64,000 nt of DNA from Haloechinothrix_A salitolerans (GTDB lineage: Bacteria > Actinomycetota > Actinomycetes > Mycobacteriales > Pseudonocardiaceae). The notes under the pieces were generated by a model, which had not been told where the DNA came from, ran no database searches, and saw only the letters and a program-made list of their open reading frames with translations. Location of the stretch: the NCBI RefSeq assembly GCF_039544105.1, contig NZ_BAABLA010000011.1; one strand, 5' to 3'. The position numbers and the translations under genes are program-made. Below, one piece after another: positions 38,987 through 47,807 of the stretch. The first letter of the stretch is position 1. Every line of letters begins with the position of its first letter.

Positions 38987-39899
38987 CGGGTAGCCCCAGT
39001 TCCTTGACCGCGCGAAGCTGATCGGACTGGTGTTTCAGCACGACGCCGAGCGTGCTTGTGATCGCACCTTCGTCCATCGTGGACGTCCCCAGCGCGAGCA
39101 GGGTGCGCGCCCAGTCAACGGTTTCGGCGATGGACGGCACCTTTTTGAGCTCCAACGTCCGCAGCGTCGCGACCACCTCAACCAACCGGTCGACCAGCGT
39201 GGTCTCGATACCAGGCACCCGCGCGAGGACGATCTCGCGTTCGCGTTCCCGCGTGGGGTAATCGAGGTGGAGGTACAAACACCGCCGCTTGAGGGCTTCC
39301 GATAGCTCCCTTGTCGCGTTCGACGTCAACACCACGAACGGTCTTCGCGCGGCCTGGACGGTACCGAGTTCGGGGATGGTGATCTGGAAGTCCGACAACA
39401 CCTCGAGCAGCAGACCCTCGATCTCGATGTCCGCCTTGTCGATCTCGTCGATCAGCAGCACCGTTGGCTCGACGCGTCGGATAGCACGCAGGAGCGGACG
39501 TGCCAGCAGGAACTCGTCAGTGAAGATGTCATCGTGGGTCCGCTCCCACGTCGCGTCGGACCCAGCCGCTTGGATGCGAAGGAGCTGCTTCGAGTAGTTC
39601 CACTCGTAAAGCGCACGCGCCTCGTCCAACCCCTCGTAGCACTGCAGCCGGATCAGCTCAGCCTCGGTCGCCGCGGCGACAGCCTTGGCGAGCTCGGTCT
39701 TACCCACACCGGCAGGCCCCTCGACCAGCAGCGGCTTGCCCAGCTGATCGGCGAGAAAGACCGTGGTAGCGATATCGGACCCGGCCAGGTAGTTGACCTC
39801 GGCCAGCCGCTTCGCCACCTCGGTCGGCGAATCGAACGCGGGCGTCGCGGACGGCTCGAACGCAGGCGACACGGACGGGGTGTCGGAGGCAGGCGCCAC
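38973..39899 (-). CDS. MoxR-type AAA+ ATPase
   Basis: A 308-residue AAA+ ATPase. The GTG at 39899 follows GAAGGGAG with a 6-nt spacer. The first 35 residues are Pro/Ser/Ala-rich, then Walker A GPAGVGKTE, Walker B VLLIDEIDKAD, sensor 1 VLTSNATRELS and an arginine finger region RRCLYLHLDYP appear in MoxR order. An open frame extends to 40055 but without support. It precedes and overlaps the VWA gene, so the two form a MoxR-VWA chaperone module acting on an unknown client. Confidence 0.94.
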   Translation of the reverse strand: MAPASDTPSVSPAFEPSATPAFDSPTEVAKRLAEVNYLAGSDIATTVFLADQLGKPLLVEGPAGVGKTELAKAVAAATEAELIRLQCYEGLDEARALYEWNYSKQLLRIQAAGSDATWERTHDDIFTDEFLLARPLLRAIRRVEPTVLLIDEIDKADIEIEGLLLEVLSDFQITIPELGTVQAARRPFVVLTSNATRELSEALKRRCLYLHLDYPTREREREIVLARVPGIETTLVDRLVEVVATLRTLELKKVPSIAETVDWARTLLALGTSTMDEGAITSTLGVVLKHQSDQLRAVKELGLPGVGR

Positions 39900-39990
39900 G
39901 GCAGTCTCCCTTCGCTGCGGGCACGGTAGCACCATGATGCTACTGACGGGTAACGAATAGCGAGTCAAGCCGACACGGCCGCGAAGCGCA

Positions 39991-41574
39991 TTACGCCCTA
40001 ACGGCACCGCACGCCCGGCGCACCGCCGCGACCACCTCCTCCGGCGTTGGCCCATCGAGCACCGCCGCGATGTGCGCGTCCGGGCGGATCACCCACAGCT
40101 CCGCAGTCCGCGCCGCGAGCGAGTGTGCCACCGCGCCATCGACGTCGATCGACGCCAGCGAGAGCACCCGTACCGGCGCGGAGGTCGCCGCCGCCGCGGC
40201 GGCGCTCATGCCGTCGGCGTCGACGTCGGCCCCAGCGAGCAGCAGGATGCCGTCGCGTGCGAACTCCCTGAGCCGGGCAGGAACACCGTTGACGACCACG
40301 GGCGCGTCCGGTAGCACGACACCCGGCCCCGCGTCCGGCGCCACTCCCCGAGGCGGCCGCCCAGCGAACGGGCGAGCCGGATTCCGTGTGGTCAGTGGTG
40401 AATCGACGTACCAATACGGCTCAGCCAACCGACCCGAGTCCACATCGGATGCGGCGGACGGATCAGCGACCGCCCGCTCCAAAGCAGCCACGCGATGCCG
40501 TCGCTGCGACTCGGTGTGTGGCACCAGGAAATCCATCGTGGACGTCGTGACGGCGAGATTCTCCAGTGCGGCGGCGTGTCGTTCGTCATGGTAAGTGTCC
40601 AGCAGTTCGTCGGGCGCCCAGCCGCGCAGGACGAACGCGAGCTTCCACGCCGCGTTCTCGACGTCCGCGACGCCCGAGTTGAGCCCGCGTGCGCCAAACG
40701 GCGCGTACAGGTGCGCGCAGTCGCCCGCGAGAAGCACCCTGCCGACGCGCAGGCGGTTGGCCACCCGCGAGTGGAACCGGTATACCGACCGCCACACAAC
40801 GTCGTAGTCCGTGTCGCCGATGATGGCACGGACGCGTTTGTCCAGCGCACCGCTGCGTTCCTCGGCGGCGAGGTCGTAGTCGCTCGGCACCTGCCAGTCG
40901 ATGCGGAAGGTCGACCGCGGGCACTGATGGATCAGCACCTGCCTGCCAGGGTTGAACGGCGGGTCGAAGTAGAAACGGCGTTCCTCGGCCCAACCGGGCA
41001 TATCCGCGCGGATGTCGCAGATGAGGAACCGGTCGTCGAACGAACGTCCGTCGAACGACACACCGAGCGTATGCCTGAGGTCATCGGCTTTGGCACCCGC
41101 GCACACGACGGCGTAGTCCGCCGTGACCTCAACCCCACCAGCACACCGCACCGTGACCGTTGACGACGTCTGCTCGATGTGGACGACCCGGTGTCCCCAC
41201 CGGACGTCGATCAGTCGTTCGGCTGCGATGCGTCCGTCGAGCACGGCTTCGACCCGAGACTGTGAGATGTTCACGAATGGCGGGAACGCTGACTGGCCTG
41301 GGTCCGGCAGTGTGATGGCGAACAGCTCTCGGTCACGGTAGAAAGTCCGGGCGGTGGTCCAGGTGACGCCCTCGTCCGCGATCTGACGACCGATCCCGAC
41401 CGCCTGCCAGATATCGAGGACATCGCGTTGCTGGCAGATCGCCTTCGAGCCGACGAGCTCGCGCTGTGGCGCGGCGTCCAGCACGGTGACGGCGATGCCC
41501 CAGCGCGCGAGCAGCAGCGCGGCGGTCTGTCCGACCGGACCGTTGCCGATGACGATCACCCGCTGGTCCGTCAC
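39991..41574 (-). CDS. FAD-dependent aromatic-ring monooxygenase
   Basis: A 527-residue class A flavin monooxygenase of the MhpA/PheA/TfdB kind. It has GNGPVGQTAALLLARWG (FAD Rossmann, residues 9-25), a middle CAGAKADDLRHTLGVSFDG (DG motif) and LLAGDCAHLYAPFGARGLNSG (GD motif). The last 120 residues form the small thioredoxin-like C-terminal domain. The GTG start is 3 bases after the MBL gene stop, so the genes are coupled. Substrate is unknown; TetR control and an MFS pump nearby suggest an aromatic compound or drug. Confidence 0.93.
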   Translation of the reverse strand: MTDQRVIVIGNGPVGQTAALLLARWGIAVTVLDAAPQRELVGSKAICQQRDVLDIWQAVGIGRQIADEGVTWTTARTFYRDRELFAITLPDPGQSAFPPFVNISQSRVEAVLDGRIAAERLIDVRWGHRVVHIEQTSSTVTVRCAGGVEVTADYAVVCAGAKADDLRHTLGVSFDGRSFDDRFLICDIRADMPGWAEERRFYFDPPFNPGRQVLIHQCPRSTFRIDWQVPSDYDLAAEERSGALDKRVRAIIGDTDYDVVWRSVYRFHSRVANRLRVGRVLLAGDCAHLYAPFGARGLNSGVADVENAAWKLAFVLRGWAPDELLDTYHDERHAAALENLAVTTSTMDFLVPHTESQRRHRVAALERAVADPSAASDVDSGRLAEPYWYVDSPLTTRNPARPFAGRPPRGVAPDAGPGVVLPDAPVVVNGVPARLREFARDGILLLAGADVDADGMSAAAAAATSAPVRVLSLASIDVDGAVAHSLAARTAELWVIRPDAHIAAVLDGPTPEEVVAAVRRACGAVRA

Positions 41575-41577
41575 GTT

Positions 41578-42534
41578 TCAGCCCTGGAGCCGCTGCCAGA
41601 TCGACCGATCCCGTTCGGCGGTCCAGATCGTTGGACGGTCCACACCGGACAATTCCTCCCACGCCCGTGCGACGTCGAACGGCAGGCAGTGCTCGAAAAT
41701 CGGCCAGTCGCCGTAGCGATCGACCAGCGCGGCATGGGCGGCGTCGAAGGCGTCCTTCAAAGCGCCGCCACGCTGATGCACAGCGCCGACCTCGCGCAGC
41801 AAGACGTCGAGGAAATGTCGCGTCTGCTTGATCGCGGCGTCGACCGCGTCCCGGCCGCGCGCCACCGCTCCCCTGCCGCCGACCAGCGATTCCGCACCGA
41901 GCGCGGCTACCGCGTCCAACGTGGACGTCGACCAGTCGCGGTGGAAGGCGTCACCGGTGTAGAGCGCGGCCCGCGCCTCGACCAGGTCACCGGCGAACAG
42001 GATGCGCTGCCGGGGCAGCCACGCCACGATGTCGCCCTCGGTATGTCCCCTGCCGAGGTACCGCAGCTCCAGCGTGCCGCGGTCGCCACCGAGATCGATC
42101 GTCGCGGTGTCGCTGAACGTCAGCGTTGGCCACGTCAGACCAGGAATCGACGCCGGGTCGTCGAACAGGCGGGGCATACGACCTAGCTCGGACGCCCAAT
42201 CCTCATCGCCGCGCTCGGCGATCAGCGCACGGGTGTTGTCGTGCGCGATGATCACGTCGGCGTCGAACGCGCTCGCGCCGAGCACCCGCACCGCGTGGTA
42301 ATGGGACAGCACCAGGTAGCGCACCGGCTTGTCGGTGTGCTCGCGCAGCTTCGCCAGCCACTTCCGCGCCGCGACCGGGGTCGCCAGCGCCTCGAAGCAC
42401 ACCAGGAAGTCCTCGCCCTCGATCGCGCCGACGTTCGGATCGCCCTCGGCGGTCAGCGCGTAGACACCGTCGGCGAGCACCTCAAGCGTCTGTTCCTTCT
42501 CCGCCAGGTCGGCTGAGGACGCGAATGCCTTCAC
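41578..42534 (-). CDS. MBL-fold metallo-hydrolase with degenerate HxHxDH motif
   Basis: A 318-residue metallo-beta-lactamase-fold protein. The fold is clear from VRYLVLSHYHAVRVLGASAF, then GRGHTEGDIVAWLP and ILFAGDLVEARAA. The first metal motif, normally HxHxDH, reads HYHAVR, so the second-metal Asp-His pair is missing; the protein may bind one metal or be altered in activity. It belongs to a subgroup often found with oxidases or oxygenases, as here, where it is coupled to the monooxygenase gene. Confidence 0.9.
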   Translation of the reverse strand: MKAFASSADLAEKEQTLEVLADGVYALTAEGDPNVGAIEGEDFLVCFEALATPVAARKWLAKLREHTDKPVRYLVLSHYHAVRVLGASAFDADVIIAHDNTRALIAERGDEDWASELGRMPRLFDDPASIPGLTWPTLTFSDTATIDLGGDRGTLELRYLGRGHTEGDIVAWLPRQRILFAGDLVEARAALYTGDAFHRDWSTSTLDAVAALGAESLVGGRGAVARGRDAVDAAIKQTRHFLDVLLREVGAVHQRGGALKDAFDAAHAALVDRYGDWPIFEHCLPFDVARAWEELSGVDRPTIWTAERDRSIWQRLQG

Positions 42535-42601
42535 GATCCACCCCTTTGTGCGACGTCGCTACGACCCCATCGTGTCGGAGCGCGCGCGGGCCGTCTACCG
42601 G

Positions 42602-43216
42602 CTACTCGGTGGTTACGAACGTCGCCTGACACAGCGCCCACAGGTGCTCCTCCAGCGAGGAGGACGACCATGAGCGGCCGGTGAGCAAGCGCTCGAACAG
42701 ATCGGTCGCGATGAGACCCCACAGCATGTCGGTGGCGGTGTCGACCGTCCACGGCGAAGCGAGCCGACCCTCGGCCGCGAGCCCAGCCGCGAGACGGCGA
42801 CACCTGGCGAGCTGCGCCTCGGTCACCGTCTCGCGGTGCCGTGCGGCGTCCGGATCGGTGCGCTCGACACGCTGAATCGCCCGGTCAACCAGCATCACTC
42901 GCGGGTGGTAGCTGACCAGGTGCCGCACCCAGGCGCGTAGCGCGCTCACCGCGTCGGGCGCGTGCTCCACCTGAGCCAGCGACGACGCCAGGTCCTCCTG
43001 CTCGGCGATGTATCCGAACAGTGCGCTGACCAGCGCGCTCCGCGAGTCGAAGTGCAAATACACGGAGCGCCGTGTCACCCCGGCACGCTCGGCGACCGCA
43101 CTCATCGTCAGCGCCTCGAAGCCGTCGGTTTCCAGTATCGACCGCGTCGCGGCGAGCAGCGCGTCACGGGTGCGCTTGCTGCGGGCGTTACGCGGGTCGT
43201 CGATCGTCTTCGCCAT
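42602..43216 (-). CDS. TetR-family regulator
   Basis: A 204-residue TetR protein. The ATG at 43216 follows AAGGGG. The helix-turn-helix is at about residues 12-58 (TRDALLAATRSIL, AERAGVTRRSVYLHF), and a ligand-binding domain follows. It is divergent from the MFS gene with 80 bp between. A perfect palindrome there (43262-43276) is the probable operator, controlling the pump-PPOX pair and itself, perhaps also the MBL-monooxygenase genes downstream. Confidence 0.92.
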   Translation of the reverse strand: MAKTIDDPRNARSKRTRDALLAATRSILETDGFEALTMSAVAERAGVTRRSVYLHFDSRSALVSALFGYIAEQEDLASSLAQVEHAPDAVSALRAWVRHLVSYHPRVMLVDRAIQRVERTDPDAARHRETVTEAQLARCRRLAAGLAAEGRLASPWTVDTATDMLWGLIATDLFERLLTGRSWSSSSLEEHLWALCQATFVTTE

Positions 43217-43261
43217 CACCACCCCTTGCACAGAACTTATCAGCGTGTGCAGTTTATCAGC

Positions 43262-43276
43262 TACACAGGCTGTGTA
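43262..43276. promoter_or_regulatory. Probable TetR operator TACACAGGCTGTGTA
   Basis: A perfect 15-bp palindrome (TACACAG-G-CTGTGTA) in the 80-bp gap between the divergent TetR and MFS starts. A direct repeat TTATCAGC lies just beside it. Position and symmetry make it the likely TetR binding site. Confidence 0.65.
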
Positions 43277-43296
43277 CTTCTCGTTGAGGAGGGGGT

Positions 43297-44670
43297 ATGG
43301 ACTCGGGCGACGAGCCACGGGGAAACCGCTGGTGGCTGGTATTCGCGGCCGGAGCGGCCGTGTTCATGGCGCAGTTCGACGTCACCGTCGTCAACGTCGC
43401 GCTGCCAACCATCGAGCGGGACTTCGGCACCAGCACGAGCGTCACTGAGTGGGTGATCCTTGGCTACGTCTTGCCGCTGATCGCGCTCACTCTGCCGAGC
43501 GGCCGGTGGCTGGAGGGCATCGGCAGGCGCGCCGCGATGGTGTTCGCGGTCGGCGGTTTCGCCACGGCCAGTGTCGCGGTAGGGCTCGCTGGAGACATCA
43601 GCTGGCTGATCGCGGCCAGGGCGACGCAGGGAGCGTTCGGCGCGGTGCTTTTCGCGCTGGTCCCGGTGCTGGCGACGATCGCGGTGCCGCCGGAGAACCG
43701 TGGCAAGGCGATGGCCATCGTCATGACACTCGGACCACTCGGCGGGGTGAGCGGCCCCGCGCTGGGTGGCGTGCTGATCGACACGATCGGGTGGTCGTGG
43801 ATCTTCTACGTCAACGTGCCGGTGGCGGCACTGATCTTGATAGCAGCAGTGACGCAGCTACCAAGGGGAACCCGTGTTCACCTACCAGGCCGAGCATGGC
43901 TCACCGAAACCGGTGTACTCGGCGCGGCCACGGTCGCACTGCTGTTGTCGCTGTCGCTGACGGCCGAACACGGCATCGCCTGGCTCGCGCTCGCTCCAGC
44001 GGCCGTACCGTTTCTGCTGGTGTGGCGTCAGCTACCCAGTAGTGAACCGGTCAAGGAACTGCTGCGTGCACCGGGCATGTCAGGGCCGCACTTCGCGCTG
44101 CTACTGGAGATGGCGGCGGTGCTCGCGGTGCAGTTCCTGCTGCCGTTCCACCTCCACCGCACGGGTGCGACGCCCACCGAGGTCGGGTTGATCTTGCTGG
44201 CGTTCCCGGCTGGCGTCATGCTGTTCGGCATCCTCGGCGGCGTACTCACCGACCGCTGGAATGGTCGCTCCATCGCGACGATCGGCGCGGTCACCGTCGT
44301 GCTCGGCCTCCTGCTGACCATGCCGCTCGATCCGGAGTGGGCCGCCGCGGATCTGGCCTGGCGACTCGGCGTGGCCGGAGCCGGTGCGGGGCTGTTCGCG
44401 GGTCCGAATCAGACAGTCGCGATGAACACCGCACCACAGCATCTACTCAACACCACCGGCGCGACCACCAGCGTGGCACGGCAGCTCGGCATCGCGCTCG
44501 GACCAGCGCTTGTCACCGCGAGCTGGGCGCTGTCCGGCGACGACGCGATGCGGTGGTCCGTCGGCCTTGCCGCGGTGCTGGCGATGCTCAGCGCCCTTGC
44601 ACTCGTCCGGCGCACACCGCGCCGGACCAAGACGGAACTGGAACCAACAACGGAAAGGACGTCAGCATGA
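43297..44670 (+). CDS. MFS efflux transporter, DHA2 (14-TMS) family
   Basis: A 457-residue drug:H+ antiporter-type protein with about 14 hydrophobic helices. The ATG at 43297 follows GAGGAGGGGG. Motif D1-like FMAQFDVTVVNVALPTIERDF, motif A-like SGRWLEGIGRRAAM and motif C-like LGPLGGVSGPALGGVLID are present. It likely exports the compound that the divergent TetR senses. It overlaps the next gene by 4 bases. Confidence 0.94.
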   Translation: MDSGDEPRGNRWWLVFAAGAAVFMAQFDVTVVNVALPTIERDFGTSTSVTEWVILGYVLPLIALTLPSGRWLEGIGRRAAMVFAVGGFATASVAVGLAGDISWLIAARATQGAFGAVLFALVPVLATIAVPPENRGKAMAIVMTLGPLGGVSGPALGGVLIDTIGWSWIFYVNVPVAALILIAAVTQLPRGTRVHLPGRAWLTETGVLGAATVALLLSLSLTAEHGIAWLALAPAAVPFLLVWRQLPSSEPVKELLRAPGMSGPHFALLLEMAAVLAVQFLLPFHLHRTGATPTEVGLILLAFPAGVMLFGILGGVLTDRWNGRSIATIGAVTVVLGLLLTMPLDPEWAAADLAWRLGVAGAGAGLFAGPNQTVAMNTAPQHLLNTTGATTSVARQLGIALGPALVTASWALSGDDAMRWSVGLAAVLAMLSALALVRRTPRRTKTELEPTTERTSA

Positions 44671-45083
44671 CCGTTTTCACGCGGGACGAACTCGCCTATC
44701 TGAGCGAACGTCGTCTCGGCCGCATCGCGACGACCGGCCCCGACGGCACGCCGCACGTCACCCCGGTTGGCTGGCGCGTCGACGCCGCGCGTGGCGTGGT
44801 CGAGGTCGGCGGCATCAACTTGCCTGGCACCAAGAAGTTTCGCGACGTCGTCCGCACCGGACGCGCCGCCATCGTGATCGACGACGTGGCCAGCGTGGAC
44901 CCGTGGCGTCCCCGAGGCATCGAGATACGTGGCCACGCCGCCGCGATCGACGAGCCGTCGGCAGTCATCCGCATCACGCCGGAACGCGTTATCAGCTGGG
45001 GCCTGGACGGCACTGGCCGGAAGCACGCCCGCAGCGTCAATGCCTCAGATGCGCACCTCCGGCCCAGCGGTCAGTCGTCGTAG
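44667..45083 (+). CDS. PPOX-class F420/flavin-dependent oxidoreductase
   Basis: A 138-residue split-barrel protein whose ATG overlaps the MFS stop (ATGA). Features are FTRDELAYLSERRLGRIATTGPDGTPHVTPVGW, KFRDVVRTGRAAIVIDDV and GIEIRGHAAAID, typical of PPOX-class F420-dependent enzymes (Rv1155 group). Cofactor and substrate are not provable from sequence. Its 3' end overlaps the convergent secreted-protein gene by 13 bases. Confidence 0.9.
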   Translation: MTVFTRDELAYLSERRLGRIATTGPDGTPHVTPVGWRVDAARGVVEVGGINLPGTKKFRDVVRTGRAAIVIDDVASVDPWRPRGIEIRGHAAAIDEPSAVIRITPERVISWGLDGTGRKHARSVNASDAHLRPSGQSS

Positions 45084-46390
45084 CCGTCCAGTGTGAACGT
45101 CCAGACTCCGCCCTTGTCCGCCGTCTCAGGCGCGGTGCCGGTGAGCGTGGCGGGAGCGAAGCTGCTGGCGTACAGCTTTCCCCGGTACGGGTACGCGGCC
45201 CAGAAGTTCGCGCCGTCCGGCTCATAAAAGGCGTGCGTCGTCGGCGCGGCTGGGTCGGAGAAGTCCACCACCCAGACGCCGTGCTGGTAGTACGACGTCA
45301 CGACCATGTCGCGGGCTGCACCGTTCTCCCCAGGCATCTCGAAGGTGCCGAAGAAGTGTGTGGTGCAGAAGTCCGACGTGGGGTCCGGCCGCGGCGCGGA
45401 CCAGTACGACTTCGGCTGCGGGTTCTTCGGATCCGAGATGTCGTAGAACCAGATCGTGCCGGATGGCTGGTCCGGCGCGAGGCACCCCGTGTTCGCGCCC
45501 GCCGCGCCGAGCCACTCGTCCTGCACCAGCAGCACATCACCGGACTCGTTCACCTGCGCGCCGTGGTGGATCGAGACGTCAGGGTTGCGAATGATCGTCT
45601 CGATGGTCGGGTTCTTCGGGCTCGAGATGTCCCAGATCATCGTCTCAGTGATGCCAGCGCAGAACGCCCGGTCCCGCTCGAGGTCGAGCCCAATGTCGTG
45701 ACACCCCATCGACGTCGGCATGGTGCCGCTGTTGTTGGTCATCTGCTCGTGCTCGCCGCTGGCATCGGCGTCCGGGAACTCCAGGAACGTCACCGGCGGG
45801 TTCTCCGGGTTCGCCGCGACGTCAATGATCGACACACCGTCCACCGCGGACGGATCGCCGAGGTTGTAGGAGGCGTTGTAGACCAGACCCGTATCGCCCA
45901 CGGCGGTGAGGTTGTGCGAACCGTGGATGGTCTCGGCGAACCCGACTGACCGCGGCTTGCGTGGGTTCTTCGCGTCGATGACGCGAATGCCTTCTTCACC
46001 CTCGCCGGGCGCGCAGTTGACGTTGTCACCGCCGGAATCGTGCGACTGGACGATGTAACGGCCGACCCAGTCGACGTCGGCGTGCCATGCGGAGCAGTTC
46101 AGAAAGGACAGCGGCTCGAGCGTGCCGTCCTTCCGGTGGCGCTTGAGGATGTGCACGCCGCTGTCCGCGCGTGCGCTCTCGTCCCACGCACCCGCGCCCG
46201 CCGCGACCAGACTGCCGTTGAACGCGAGGTCGGTGCCGTAAGGGAAAGCGTCGTGGTCCGTGAGCGCGATGTTGTCGGTGTGTGTGATCGTGCTGGCCTC
46301 CTGGGCTGAGGCCGCACCGGCCAAACCTGCGGCCACCAGGGCCGTCGTGCTGATCACCGCGATGGTGCGGTATCGGTGCCACTTCGACAT
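45071..46390 (-). CDS. Secreted LVIVD-repeat beta-propeller protein
   Basis: A 439-residue protein. The ATG at 46390 follows GGAGA with a 7-nt spacer; an open frame to 46492 exists but the signal peptide (SKWHRYRTIAVISTTALVAAG, cut near AASAQE) argues for 46390. The mature chain has LVIVD-like blades (GIRVIDAKNPRKPRSVGF, GVSIIDVAANPENPP, TMIWDISSPKNPTIE, IWFYDISDPKNPQPK, GVWVVDFSDPAAP) and paired cysteines. Such proteins are extracellular propellers of unknown function. The 3' end overlaps the convergent PPOX gene by 13 bases. Confidence 0.88.
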   Translation of the reverse strand: MSKWHRYRTIAVISTTALVAAGLAGAASAQEASTITHTDNIALTDHDAFPYGTDLAFNGSLVAAGAGAWDESARADSGVHILKRHRKDGTLEPLSFLNCSAWHADVDWVGRYIVQSHDSGGDNVNCAPGEGEEGIRVIDAKNPRKPRSVGFAETIHGSHNLTAVGDTGLVYNASYNLGDPSAVDGVSIIDVAANPENPPVTFLEFPDADASGEHEQMTNNSGTMPTSMGCHDIGLDLERDRAFCAGITETMIWDISSPKNPTIETIIRNPDVSIHHGAQVNESGDVLLVQDEWLGAAGANTGCLAPDQPSGTIWFYDISDPKNPQPKSYWSAPRPDPTSDFCTTHFFGTFEMPGENGAARDMVVTSYYQHGVWVVDFSDPAAPTTHAFYEPDGANFWAAYPYRGKLYASSFAPATLTGTAPETADKGGVWTFTLDGYDD

Positions 46391-46598
46391 CAGGATCTCC
46401 GATCTGTCGTCTCGCCGGCATGGGTGTCCGCCCACACCCGTGTGCGCACCGCCGATGAACAGGCGCACGATGTTCGGCTCAACGAGTGACAACGCGTGAG
46501 GAAACCCGGCTCACGTTCGCGCAGGTCACGGCGCGACGCGCAGCGCGGTGGAGATCCCAGGCGAGGACGCCGCGTTCAGTACCCAGCTGGTCTTGACG

Positions 46599-46859
46599 TC
46601 ACCCTTTCGCTTTGGCTCGTCCAGCGAGTCCTTCGGCGACGCCGATGAGCAGCACCGCGGCTATGACGGCGATGATGAAGCCGAGCACGTTCAGTTCGAA
46701 AATGCCGCCGGTCCCGAGAAGGTTGGCGATCGTGCCGCCGATGACCGAGCCAGCCAGACCCAGTAGCAACGTGGCGATGATTCCCAGGTTCTGCTTGCCA
46801 GGTTTGATGAGTCGCGCGAGAGCGCCAATGATGAGACCCGCGACGATGAAGCCAATCAT
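46599..46859 (-). CDS. GlsB/YeaQ/YmgE-family small membrane protein
   Basis: An 86-residue protein with three hydrophobic helices and the family pattern GLIIGALARLIKPGKQNLG, GLAGSVIGG and FELNVLGFIIAVIAAVLLIG. The ATG at 46859 follows GGAGG. Family members are general-stress membrane proteins of unclear role. Upstream there is a 13-bp palindrome CATCGTAACGATG (46910-46922), a possible operator. Confidence 0.92.
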   Translation of the reverse strand: MIGFIVAGLIIGALARLIKPGKQNLGIIATLLLGLAGSVIGGTIANLLGTGGIFELNVLGFIIAVIAAVLLIGVAEGLAGRAKAKG

Positions 46860-46978
46860 GCGATGATCCTCCGCCCTGAGCTGTTACCGGTCTAGTGGCC
46901 GGATGATCTCATCGTAACGATGGTTCGCGGGTTCGACGCACCGTCGCGCGGCAGGAGGAGATCCAGCACGCGATCGCG

Positions 46979-47236
46979 CTATTCAGCCGGCGGCGGATCG
47001 ACCTCATCAACAGGCTGAATGAGCTCCGCCGCATCGACCTCCAGCGCGCGTGCGAGCGCGGCGATGGTGAGGAGCTGGGGATTGCTCAACCCACCTTCCA
47101 GGTAGCTCACCGTCCGCCTGCTGACCCCGCTGAGGTTCGCCAACTCATCGAGGGTGTACCCGCGCGCCTTCCGGGCGGCGGCGAGGGCGCGCCCGAAAGC
47201 GACAAGACGAGGATCGGTGACGACGCGGGGAGACAC
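46979..47236 (-). CDS. XRE-family helix-turn-helix regulator
   Basis: An 85-residue protein, nearly all one XRE domain: FGRALAAARKARGYTLDELANLSGVSRRTVSYLEGG, then the helix LLTIAALARALEVDAAELI. The ATG at 47236 overlaps a TGATCA-AC-TGATCA repeat (47236-47249), probably an autoregulatory operator that could also control the divergent gene at 47323. No clear ribosome binding site, so the mRNA may be leaderless. Confidence 0.9.
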   Translation of the reverse strand: MSPRVVTDPRLVAFGRALAAARKARGYTLDELANLSGVSRRTVSYLEGGLSNPQLLTIAALARALEVDAAELIQPVDEVDPPPAE

Positions 47237-47249
47237 ATGATCAACTGAT
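47236..47249. promoter_or_regulatory. TGATCA-AC-TGATCA repeat at the XRE start
   Basis: Two palindromic hexamers separated by two bases, overlapping the start codon of the XRE regulator. Binding there would block both transcription and initiation, a common autoregulation layout. Confidence 0.45.
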
Positions 47250-47322
47250 CAGCGCATCCGCTGGATGTCAGTGCAATATATTGCTACTTTCTCGTGGGGG
47301 CTGGCGACGGGAAGGATGGCTG

Positions 47323-47670
47323 ATGCTCGACCACGACGACCACTCGTGCTGGGCTGGCTGCTGGGACGAACACGGCGTCCGAACCGAAGACGACAGGATC
47401 GTCCGGATCCGGGCGGGCGTGCTGCGCGAGCGCGACCTGCCCATCGCGATCAGTGTCGCCGGCGAGTCACCTGTCCGGTTGACGGAGGACTCGGCGGGCA
47501 GCCTCGCCGAGCTGATGCGGTGGGCAGCGGACGAGCGGCAGATGCTGATCAAGCGGCGAGACGAGGCAACGGCCGACGACGATCACGTGGTGCTGACCCG
47601 CGAACAGTGGGAGAACATCGTCAACGCGCTCGAATCCCTACAGGCGTCGCTACCCGACCCCTGTCGCTGA
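47323..47670 (+). CDS. Hypothetical 115-aa protein
   Basis: The ATG at 47323 follows GGGAAGG. The product has 115 residues, mostly charged. An N-terminal His/Cys/Trp cluster (DHDDHSCWAGCWDEHG) could bind a metal. The middle LRERDLPIAISVAGESPVRL is beta-like, and the end is helical with an acidic stretch (TADDDHVVLTREQWENIVNAL). No domain is recognised. It is divergent from the XRE regulator across about 85 bp, so the XRE protein may control it. Confidence 0.7.
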   Translation: MLDHDDHSCWAGCWDEHGVRTEDDRIVRIRAGVLRERDLPIAISVAGESPVRLTEDSAGSLAELMRWAADERQMLIKRRDEATADDDHVVLTREQWENIVNALESLQASLPDPCR

Positions 47671-47807
47671 TGGTGTGCAACAGCGCGGCGTGGACGTCGC
47701 TACGGGGCCAGCGAGACGACGTCGCGTCAGCTGGGTCGCGCTTTATCATCTATGCGTATTTGACACGTTGCGCGTAATCTGCACTGAAAGTCCCACGCGG
47801 GGGTCTG

